A stretch of 8,750 nucleotides of DNA, from contig URJB01000076.1 in the NCBI GenBank assembly GCA_900548145.1, forward strand, positions 1 to 8,750. The letters run 5' to 3'. This DNA comes from an uncultured Eubacteriales bacterium (GTDB taxonomy: Bacteria; Bacillota; Clostridia; Christensenellales; Aristaeellaceae). The notes beneath the pieces were generated by a model. The model was not told the origin of the DNA. It ran no database searches and saw nothing but the letters and a program-made list of their open reading frames with translations. This document shows positions 1-5,771 of the stretch, piece by piece. The first letter of the stretch is position 1, and each line of letters opens with the position of its first letter. The position numbers and the translations under genes were made by a program.

Positions 1-85
1 GTGATGTGGTAACTCAACTTTAGCATATGAGACTCTATCTCTCTTTCCTTTTTTGTGTTTGTCCAAGATGTATTGTAGTCCTACA

Positions 86-113
86 GTGGACAAGGGTCTC
101 CGCACCCGTCCGC
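86..113 (+). other. Bulged hairpin upstream of promoter
   Basis: Bases 86-91 (GTGGAC) pair with 108-113 (GTCCGC, one G-T wobble), and 94-97 (GGGT) pair with 104-107 (ACCC). Two A residues at 92-93 bulge out and CTCCGC forms the loop. This lies upstream of the predicted transcription start near 152, so it would be in RNA only if an upstream transcript reads through. A T run at 132-137 follows 18 bases later, so it is not a classic terminator. It could be the 3' structure of an upstream gene or a DNA dyad; the function is unknown. Confidence 0.3.
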
Positions 114-116
114 CGC

Positions 117-145
117 TTGTGCCGAAAGGGCTTTTTTGGTATAAT
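117..145 (+). promoter_or_regulatory. Sigma-A type promoter, extended -10
   Basis: The -35 box is TTGTGC (117-122), followed by a 17-bp spacer and a perfect TATAAT (140-145). The TG at 137-138 makes an extended -10, which can offset the weak second half of the -35. The start point is predicted near 152, giving a leader of about 34 nt before the TTG start codon at 186. Confidence 0.75.
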
Positions 146-185
146 CCAATGGTTACAGAAACCGATTCGGAAAGGATGAAACAGC

Positions 186-1916
186 TTGAAGAAAAAAGCG
201 GCATGGATTCCGTGGCTGACGGGGCTGTGCATGAGCACGGCGCTGATGGCCGCGATCTTTCTTTTTGGTGATTTGAAATATGCCATGAATGACGATACCG
301 CCATTCTGCGGCAGTATATGGGCTTCGGCACCGGCGCGATCCCGGAGGCACACGCGTTTCTGCATCCGCTGCTGTCCACGCCCCTTCGCTGGCTGGGGCT
401 GGCCGCGCCGGAGGTGCCATGGTTCAGCTGGATGCAGCTTGCTCTGCTCTGGCTGGCCTGCATGGTCAGCGTCAAGGCGCTTATGCAGTGCTTTGCCAAA
501 CGTGGATTTTCAATGGCACTGGGCGCTGCGGCGGGTGCGGTTTACCTGACGCTTTTCGCGATGACCTACGTCTGTCATGTGACCTTCACTATTACGGCGG
601 CGGTGCTGGGGGCGGCGGCTGTTCTGCAGCTTTGCTCCATCGATGGGGAGCGTTATACCGACGGGCAAATTTTCCGGGCTATCCTGCTGGCGCTGGGACT
701 GACGGCCCTGTGCGGCGGCCTGCGGCTGATCTGCGTGCTGCCGGTGGCCCTGTACTGCGGTCTGGCGCTGGTTCCGCTGGCGGCCCGGGATTTCGGCTTT
801 GGCCGGAGGAAAAAGCGCTCGTGGAAGCCGCTGCTCTGCGGCTTGTGCGTGATCGTGCTGGCGCTGGGAGCCCTGCCTTTGTGGCGCGCGGCCAAAATGA
901 AGGCTGCCGGGATGGAGGACTACCTGAACTGGCAGAACGCCAACGGCCGGGTGGTGGACTATTATGGAATCAAGGGCCTGACGGACGAAGAGCTGGCGCT
1001 GGCGGGCTGGACGCGGAAGGAGGCCAACCTGCTGGCCCAGTGGTGCTTTCTGGGCAGCGAGCTGACCGAAGAAAGCTTCCACCGGCTGGCAGACGAGCTG
1101 GACAGCCGGTGGAAGGCTGACCCTGCCGCGCGGCTGCAAAGCGCGTGGCGGAAGGTGACGGCGCTGCCGGAGTTGGATCCCGTGGCGTGGAGGTCGGTGC
1201 TGGCGCTGGGCGGCGCGCTGCTTTTGTGCCTGTTAGGACTGCTTTGGAAAAAGCGGGATGGGCTGTGGCAGGGTCTGACCCTGCTGGCGGGACTGCTGGC
1301 AGCAGGCGCGTTCCTGCTGTATCTGGGCTGGAACGGACGGCTTCCCGTCCGGGCGGCGCTGCAGGCGATTTTGCCCCTTGCCGCGCTGGCGTTCGGCCTG
1401 CTGCCGGCCTGCCTGCCGGAAAAGCCGGGAACGGCGGCCAAAGCCGTGCTGTCCGCCGGGGCGGCGCTGGCGCTGGCGCTGACGGTGAACTACGCCGTTC
1501 CCGCCGCGCAGGCGCTGGCCCGGCAGCCGAAGAATCCGGAAATACTGGATCCCTTCGCCACGCTGGACTGGATGGCGGCGGAGGATCCGGATTGCCTGTA
1601 CTTCTACGACGGAAGCCTGTGCGCGGACAGCCGTATGTTCCCCCGCACAGATCTCGGCGTTCCCAAGAATCTGCTGTTCTGGGGCGGCTGGACGTTCCGT
1701 TCGCCCGAATACATGAAGTGCCTGAGCTGCTTCGGCATTTCGGAGGAAGAACTGGACGCGGAACTGTTCCTGCGGGACGACGTATATCTGGCCCGGGGCA
1801 TGGTGGTTCCGGAGCCCACAGAGCTGATCGACGTTCTGTCGGAAAAGGCGGAGGAAGAGATCGCCTCCATGCAGGGCGGCGAAGAGGGCGGCGTTTATCT
1901 GTTCCAGTTCTATTGA
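186..1916 (+). CDS. Polytopic membrane protein, GT-C glycosyltransferase-like
   Basis: This 576-residue protein has an N-terminal membrane segment (about 5-28) followed directly by an extracytoplasmic NDD motif (35-37). Further hydrophobic segments lie near 80-100, 112-150, 165-199, 215-233, 336-354, 360-382, 385-409 and 416-437. A soluble loop (about 234-335) and a soluble C-terminal tail (about 440-576) complete it. Acidic residues just after the first membrane helix, with many helices after, are typical of GT-C enzymes that use lipid-linked sugars. Similar proteins with an NDD motif and a proline-rich first loop occur in Clostridia without known function. The TTG start is chosen because AAAGGA (171-176) lies nine bases upstream and the KKK after it suits a membrane anchor; the ATG at 176 is in another frame and soon stops. 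Fold assignment is inference; substrate and partners are unknown. Confidence 0.75.
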   Translation: MKKKAAWIPWLTGLCMSTALMAAIFLFGDLKYAMNDDTAILRQYMGFGTGAIPEAHAFLHPLLSTPLRWLGLAAPEVPWFSWMQLALLWLACMVSVKALMQCFAKRGFSMALGAAAGAVYLTLFAMTYVCHVTFTITAAVLGAAAVLQLCSIDGERYTDGQIFRAILLALGLTALCGGLRLICVLPVALYCGLALVPLAARDFGFGRRKKRSWKPLLCGLCVIVLALGALPLWRAAKMKAAGMEDYLNWQNANGRVVDYYGIKGLTDEELALAGWTRKEANLLAQWCFLGSELTEESFHRLADELDSRWKADPAARLQSAWRKVTALPELDPVAWRSVLALGGALLLCLLGLLWKKRDGLWQGLTLLAGLLAAGAFLLYLGWNGRLPVRAALQAILPLAALAFGLLPACLPEKPGTAAKAVLSAGAALALALTVNYAVPAAQALARQPKNPEILDPFATLDWMAAEDPDCLYFYDGSLCADSRMFPRTDLGVPKNLLFWGGWTFRSPEYMKCLSCFGISEEELDAELFLRDDVYLARGMVVPEPTELIDVLSEKAEEEIASMQGGEEGGVYLFQFY

Positions 1917-1921
1917 GGCGA

Positions 1922-1965
1922 AGCGGGCCGCACCCCTTCGGAAGAAAGCCGGGCCGCTCTTTCTT
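1922..1965 (+). terminator. Possible weak terminator
   Basis: Just after the membrane-protein gene, AGCGGGCC (1922-1929) can pair with GGGCCGCT (1951-1958), with one mismatch, followed by the pyrimidine-rich CTTTCTT. Alternatively AAGAAAG (1942-1948) pairs perfectly with CTTTCTT (1959-1965) around a ten-base loop. Either would end transcription only modestly, as the U tract is interrupted by C. The tail overlaps the -35 box of the next promoter. Confidence 0.35.
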
Positions 1966-1992
1966 GACTTCCCCGGCAAAACGGGGCATAAT
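1964..1992 (+). promoter_or_regulatory. Sigma-A type promoter for DUF512 gene and der
   Basis: The -35 box TTGACT (1964-1969, five of six consensus bases) and -10 box CATAAT (1987-1992, five of six) are separated by exactly 17 bp. The start point should be near 1999. The spacer holds the perfect inverted repeat CCCCG (1971-1975) and CGGGG (1982-1986) around six bases, so nearly the whole spacer is a dyad. This may be an operator or chance in GC-rich DNA. Confidence 0.75.
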
Positions 1993-2005
1993 GACAACGG
2001 CCTTT

Positions 2006-2023
2006 CCGGCCTGTGCTGGCCGG
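2006..2023 (+). other. Hairpin at the 5' end of the DUF512 mRNA
   Basis: CCGGCC (2006-2011) and GGCCGG (2018-2023) form a perfect six-pair GC stem with the loop TGTGCT. It starts about seven bases after the predicted transcription start and ends eight bases before the Shine-Dalgarno site. There is no U tract, so it is not a terminator. A 5'-terminal hairpin that protects the mRNA is one reading. Confidence 0.5.
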
Positions 2024-2044
2024 GATCGCCGAAGGAGGAACTTT

Positions 2045-3361
2045 ATGCGCCATGAGATCACCGCGGTGGACCGCGGTTCTGCGGCCCACCGGGCCGGTAT
2101 TCTCCCCGGCGACGTGCTTTTGCGCATCAACGGGGAAGACATTATCGACGAGATCGACTATCAGGCGTTGATCGCTAACCGCCAGCTGGAAATGGAGCTG
2201 GAGCGGGACGGAAAGCCCCTGCATCTGTCCGTCCGAAAGTACGAGGTGGAGCCCATGGGGCTTCATTTCGGAGAAAGCATGACCCTGAGTCCGCGCACCT
2301 GCTACAATAATTGCGCCTTCTGCTTTATCGCCCAGATGCCGCCGGGACTGCGCCAGACTCTGTACGTGAAGGACGACGACTGGCGGTTTTCCCTGATGAT
2401 GGGCAATTTCGTCACCCTGACCAACGTGAACGACCAGGAATTCGAGCGGATTATCCGCCGCCACGCTTCGCCGCTGTATATCAGCGTTCACACCACCGAC
2501 CCGGAGCTGCGCTGCCGGCTGATGAACAACCGCTTTGCCGGGAATATTATGGAGCGGCTGACCCGGCTGAAGGAAGCGGGCATCCACTTCCACTGTCAGA
2601 TCGTGGTCTGCCCGGAGCAGAATGACGGCGAAGCCCTGATGCGCACCCTGAATGACTTGCGCTCGCTGGCCCCCGCCGCCGAAACGGCTGCGCTGGTGCC
2701 GGTGGGGCTGACCAAATTCCGGGAGGGGCTGTTCCCGCTGCGGACGTTTACCCGGGAGGAAGCCCGGGCGCTTCTGAAAATGATCGCGCCCTTTCAGGAA
2801 GAATGCCGCCGTACTCTCGGCACCACCTTCGCTTTCCCAAGCGACGAGTTTTTCTGCATCGCCGGGCTGGAAGTGCCGGAGGAGGACTGGTATGAGGACT
2901 TCCCTCAGATCGAAAACGGAGTGGGCCTGCTCCGACGGCAGGTCAGCGAAATGGAGGAAGCCCAGAAGTTTGACGACGATCCGCCGCCGGAGGGGGAGCG
3001 TCGCTACGTGATCCCCACGGGGGTGAGCTTCGCGCCCCAGCTGGAACGGCTGGTGAAGCGCTTCGCTCCGCCGAATACCACGGTGCGGGTGGTGCCGGTG
3101 CAGAACCATTTCTTCGGCGAGACCATCACCGTGACCGGCCTTCTGACCGGCGGCGATATTCTGGCAGCGCTGACCCCGGAGGTCTGCGAAGGCATGAAGG
3201 AGATCATGCTGTGCAGCGTGACCCTTCGCCACGAACAGGATCGTTTTCTGGATGATATGACCATCGACGAGTTCCGCAGGCGGGCCCCCCTGCCTGTGCG
3301 GCTGGTGGACTGCGACGGCCAGTCGCTCTACGACGGCCTGCATGGCCGAGGTCTGGACTGA
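2045..3361 (+). CDS. PDZ / radical-SAM-like DUF512 protein
   Basis: The function of this 438-residue family is not known. An N-terminal PDZ-like domain (about 1-65) contains an AGILPGDVLLRING peptide-binding-type loop. Then comes a radical-SAM-like cluster motif CX3CX2C (Cys86, Cys90, Cys93, in CYNNCAFC), which would bind a 4Fe-4S cluster. The DUF512 region follows, with the family-typical PSDEFF (265-270), DFPQIENGVGLLR (285-297) and TGLLTGGDI (364-372). The length is normal for the family, found in Firmicutes and cyanobacteria. The ATG at 2045 is chosen because a strong AAGGAGG (2032-2038) lies six bases upstream; the frame is open further left only by overlap with the membrane-protein gene. 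It has its own promoter and lies 24 bp before der, so the two are probably one operon. The neighbour suggests, but does not prove, a link to ribosome or translation work. Confidence 0.93.
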   Translation: MRHEITAVDRGSAAHRAGILPGDVLLRINGEDIIDEIDYQALIANRQLEMELERDGKPLHLSVRKYEVEPMGLHFGESMTLSPRTCYNNCAFCFIAQMPPGLRQTLYVKDDDWRFSLMMGNFVTLTNVNDQEFERIIRRHASPLYISVHTTDPELRCRLMNNRFAGNIMERLTRLKEAGIHFHCQIVVCPEQNDGEALMRTLNDLRSLAPAAETAALVPVGLTKFREGLFPLRTFTREEARALLKMIAPFQEECRRTLGTTFAFPSDEFFCIAGLEVPEEDWYEDFPQIENGVGLLRRQVSEMEEAQKFDDDPPPEGERRYVIPTGVSFAPQLERLVKRFAPPNTTVRVVPVQNHFFGETITVTGLLTGGDILAALTPEVCEGMKEIMLCSVTLRHEQDRFLDDMTIDEFRRRAPLPVRLVDCDGQSLYDGLHGRGLD

Positions 3362-3385
3362 ACCATCGGGAATAAGGAGGAAACC

Positions 3386-4726
3386 ATGGCCAAACCCTTA
3401 GTTGCCATTGTTGGCAGGCCCAATGTGGGCAAATCGACTTTCTTCAATAAGATCGCCGGACGGCGCATCTCCATCGTGGAGGATGTGCCCGGCGTGACCC
3501 GCGACCGCATCTACTGCGACGTGGAGTGGATGGGCCGACGTTTCAGCATGGTGGATACCGGCGGTCTGGATATGCGCAGCGAGGACGTGCTGCTTTCCCA
3601 GATGCGGCGGCAGGCGGAGATCGCCATGGAAACGGCGGACGTGATCTGCTTTTTCTGCGATGGCCGTACCGGCCTGACCCCGGATGACGAGGACATCTGT
3701 CATTACCTGCGCAAGACTCACAAGCCCATTCTGCTGGTGGTCAATAAGATGGACTACGCGGGCCTGAACGACCAGCTGTACGAATACTACAACCTTGGTC
3801 TGGGCGATCCCATTGCCATCAGCGCCACCAACATGCTGGGGCTGGGCGACCTGCTGGAGGCCATCGTCCGCCATTTGCCCCCGGCTCAGCCCGACGAGGA
3901 AGAAGAGGAAGAACACGTGATCCAGCTGGCGCTGGTGGGCCGCCCCAACGTGGGCAAGAGCTCCCTGTCCAACAAGCTGCTGGGGCAGGAGCGCACCATG
4001 GTCAGCGACATTCCCGGCACCACCCGGGACGCGATTGACACCCTCTTTACCGATACGGACGGCACCCGCTTCAACATCATCGATACCGCCGGAATGCGCA
4101 AGAAAAAGGCGGTGGAGGATGAAACACTGGAACGCTACAGCGTGCTGCGCTCCATCGCCGCCATCGACCGCTGCGACGTGGCCCTGCTGCTGATCGACGC
4201 CCAGACCGGCGTGACCGAGCAGGACACCAAGGTGGCCGGGCTGATCCTCAACTCTGGCAAGGCGGTCATCGTGGTGGTCAACAAGTGGGACGCTATCGAG
4301 AAGGACACCAACACCATGGAGGCCATGCGCAAGAAGATCCTCTCCGATCTGAAGTTCATGAGCTACGCGCCGGTGCTGTTCCTCTCCGCCCTGACCGGTC
4401 AGCGGGTGAATACCGTGCTGGACGCGGTGAAAGCCGCCTATGCTCAGTACTCCAAACGGGTGCCCACCGGCGTTCTGAATGAAGCGCTGGCCGATGCGCA
4501 GATCAGTCTGCAGCCTCCCGTTTCCGGCGGCCGCCGCTTGAAGATCTACTACGCTACCCAGCAGAGCGTCTGCCCGCCTACCTTCGTTCTGTTCATCAAC
4601 AACGAGGAACTGATGCACTTCGCCTATCAGCGCTATCTGGAAAACCACTTCCGCAAGTGCTTCGGCTTCGAGGGCACTCCCATCCGCTTCATCCTGCGGG
4701 AAAAGAAGCAGGACGGCAAGAACTGA
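3386..4726 (+). CDS. der: Ribosome biogenesis GTPase Der (EngA)
   Basis: Der is an essential double GTPase that acts late in assembly of the 50S ribosomal subunit in the cytoplasm. The first G domain shows GRPNVGKS (10-17), GVTRD (36-40), DTGG (57-60) and NKMD (120-123). An acidic linker rich in Glu (170-176) leads to the second G domain, with GRPNVGKS (185-192), GTTRD (211-215), DTAG (233-236), NKWD (299-302) and SAL (334-336). The C-terminal KH-like domain (about 355-440) ends in the family-typical FEGTPIRF and a short basic tail. The 446 residues match the usual 435-450 in Firmicutes. TAAGGAGG (3373-3380) five bases before the ATG fixes the start. It follows the DUF512 gene by 24 bp without a promoter of its own, so it is likely transcribed from the promoter at 1964-1992. 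Confidence 0.98.
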   Translation: MAKPLVAIVGRPNVGKSTFFNKIAGRRISIVEDVPGVTRDRIYCDVEWMGRRFSMVDTGGLDMRSEDVLLSQMRRQAEIAMETADVICFFCDGRTGLTPDDEDICHYLRKTHKPILLVVNKMDYAGLNDQLYEYYNLGLGDPIAISATNMLGLGDLLEAIVRHLPPAQPDEEEEEEHVIQLALVGRPNVGKSSLSNKLLGQERTMVSDIPGTTRDAIDTLFTDTDGTRFNIIDTAGMRKKKAVEDETLERYSVLRSIAAIDRCDVALLLIDAQTGVTEQDTKVAGLILNSGKAVIVVVNKWDAIEKDTNTMEAMRKKILSDLKFMSYAPVLFLSALTGQRVNTVLDAVKAAYAQYSKRVPTGVLNEALADAQISLQPPVSGGRRLKIYYATQQSVCPPTFVLFINNEELMHFAYQRYLENHFRKCFGFEGTPIRFILREKKQDGKN

Positions 4727-4762
4727 CGAAACGTCTGAAAAACGCATACATGCTTTTTCGTC
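4725..4762 (+). terminator. AT-rich hairpin after der, candidate terminator
   Basis: GAAAAA (4737-4742) pairs with TTTTTC (4754-4759), and inside it GCA (4744-4746) pairs with TGC (4751-4753) around TACA, with one bulged C. The outer GACGAAA (4725-4731) and TTTCGTC (4756-4762) offer an alternative perfect seven-pair arm that starts in the der stop codon. The A tract before and T tract after suggest a bidirectional-type terminator, but the GC content of the stem is low. Its place between a housekeeping gene and a sporulation gene fits. Confidence 0.4.
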
Positions 4763-4801
4763 AAACCGCGCACACTGTCCCCAAAGAAAGGATGGGATGG
4801 T

Positions 4802-5728
4802 ATGCGCGGTTTTCGCACGGATCTGGCCATGGAAAGCGTGGGGGAGGAGAGCGGACGGCTGGAGGGCGTCAGCATGAGCGCCCACCAGATCGGCGGCGTG
4901 AAGCGGACGCGGATCGTGATCCAGTCCCGCAGGGCGGCGGAGGTGCTGCAGCGGCCCGTGGGCGAATACATCACGCTGGAATGCCCGGAACTGTCCCGAT
5001 GCGGCCAGCCGGAGCGGCCAATGCTCATCCGCCTGATCGCACAGGCCGTGCGGGCGCTGCTGCCCAAGGAGGGCGAGGTGCTGGTGGTGGGGCTGGGCAA
5101 CCGCAACGTGACCGCCGACGCGCTGGGCACCCGGGTGGTGGAGCGGACGCTGGTGACCCGCCATCTGGGGGAAAGCCTTGCCCGGGAAATGCGGGGCCGT
5201 CTGCGGGGTGTCAGCGCCATTGCGCCCGGCGTGCTGGGGCTGACCGGCATCGAAACGGCGGAGCTGTGCCGGGGGCTGATCCAGCGGGTACGCCCGGCGG
5301 CGGTCGTCGCCATTGACGCGCTGGCCGCTTTCGACAGCGGGCGCATCTGCAGCACCATCCAGATCACCAACACCGGCATTGAACCCGGCAGCGGCGTGGG
5401 CAATCACCGGCTGGGCCTGACGGAGGAAACGCTGGGCGTGCGGGTCATTGCCGTGGGCGTGCCCATGGTGGTGTACGCCTCCACCATTGCCCGGGATGCA
5501 ATGGCCCGGCTGATGGAGGAATATCACGTGGATTCCGGCGACCATTCCGAAGCCGCCGGGCGGCTGCTGCAGCAGGTGGCGGACGGCTTTCTGGGCAATA
5601 TGGTGGTCACGCCCCGGGAGATCGACGAAATGGTGCTCAGCGTGGCCGATCTGCTCAGTGAGGGGCTGAACCGGGCGCTTCAGCCTTCTCTGGACGAAGA
5701 AACCCTGCATACCTACCTTCACGCCTAG
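4802..5728 (+). CDS. gpr: Germination (spore) protease GPR
   Basis: GPR (MEROPS family A25) is made as a zymogen in the forespore and, at germination, degrades the small acid-soluble proteins that coat spore DNA. The RTDLAME motif (5-11) is the autoprocessing site; by the Bacillus pattern the cut falls after Asp7. VGLGNRNVTADALG (96-109) and AIDALAAF (170-177) carry Asp106 and Asp172. Their 66-residue spacing equals that of the two key aspartates of the B. megaterium enzyme. TIQITNTGIEPGSGVGN (185-201) and VVTPREID (268-275) are further family hallmarks. The 308 residues are fewer than the 368 of B. subtilis: the propeptide is about half as long and the stretch before VVTPREID lacks roughly 40 residues. 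AAAGGA (4787-4792) nine bases upstream supports the ATG. spoIIP follows 33 bp later, the same order as in Bacillus. No sigma-A promoter is visible upstream, which fits sporulation control. Confidence 0.95.
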   Translation: MRGFRTDLAMESVGEESGRLEGVSMSAHQIGGVKRTRIVIQSRRAAEVLQRPVGEYITLECPELSRCGQPERPMLIRLIAQAVRALLPKEGEVLVVGLGNRNVTADALGTRVVERTLVTRHLGESLAREMRGRLRGVSAIAPGVLGLTGIETAELCRGLIQRVRPAAVVAIDALAAFDSGRICSTIQITNTGIEPGSGVGNHRLGLTEETLGVRVIAVGVPMVVYASTIARDAMARLMEEYHVDSGDHSEAAGRLLQQVADGFLGNMVVTPREIDEMVLSVADLLSEGLNRALQPSLDEETLHTYLHA

Positions 5729-5738
5729 CATATCCTTC

Positions 5739-5771
5739 TGGGAAAAACCCCGTCAAAGGCGGTGATTCCCA
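5739..5771 (+). promoter_or_regulatory. Inverted repeat around the spoIIP start
   Basis: TGGGAA (5739-5744) and TTCCCA (5766-5771) are perfect complements that enclose a 21-base loop. The loop holds the AAAGGCGGTGA stretch (5755-5765), that is, the only ribosome-binding sequence and the GTG start of spoIIP. The fold could tune translation; the stem is short, so chance is possible. Confidence 0.3.

Larger units (their letters stand above)
1..185. other. Intergenic leader, no gene seen
   Basis: No credible coding region is visible. The first 60 bases are about 35 percent G+C by hand count, far below the GC-rich genes that follow, and 33-54 is almost pure pyrimidine on the + strand. A short dyad (TGTAG at 74-78, CTACA at 81-85) is followed by a bulged hairpin at 86-113. 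The promoter of the next gene occupies 117-145. The stretch may contain the 3' end of an upstream transcript, but no upstream gene is in view. Confidence 0.6.

Noticed and set aside
74..85. Dyad as a BlaI/MecI or CopY type operator
   Set aside because: Those operators have TACA facing TGTA inward; here the half-sites face the other way.
59..87. Second promoter TTGTCC-17-TACAGT
   Set aside because: Both boxes match poorly, and a far better promoter lies at 117-145.
53..271. Short + strand open frame containing the ATG at 176
   Set aside because: The ribosome-binding site overlaps that ATG instead of preceding it, and the product has no features. The site fits the TTG at 186.
1463..1480. Three tandem GGCGCT hexamers in the membrane-protein gene
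   Set aside because: The unit is a multiple of three, so slippage would only change the length of an Ala-Leu membrane helix; such runs are common in GC-rich membrane genes.
1145..2044. Open frame running 300 codons upstream of the DUF512 start
   Set aside because: It overlaps the membrane-protein gene in another frame and gives a low-complexity Gly/Arg/Ala product. The ATG at 2045 has a strong ribosome-binding site and begins the PDZ domain.
970..2142. Long - strand open frames at 970-2142, 1910-3343 and 7438-8679
   Set aside because: They are antisense to genes with full family motifs, biased in composition, and without recognisable domains or plausible initiation sites.
3398..5731. 777-codon open frame on the - strand across der and gpr
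   Set aside because: It is a GC-driven shadow: it lies antisense to two well-recognised genes, has no recognisable domain, and is His/Gln/Gly-rich as expected for the reverse complement of such genes.
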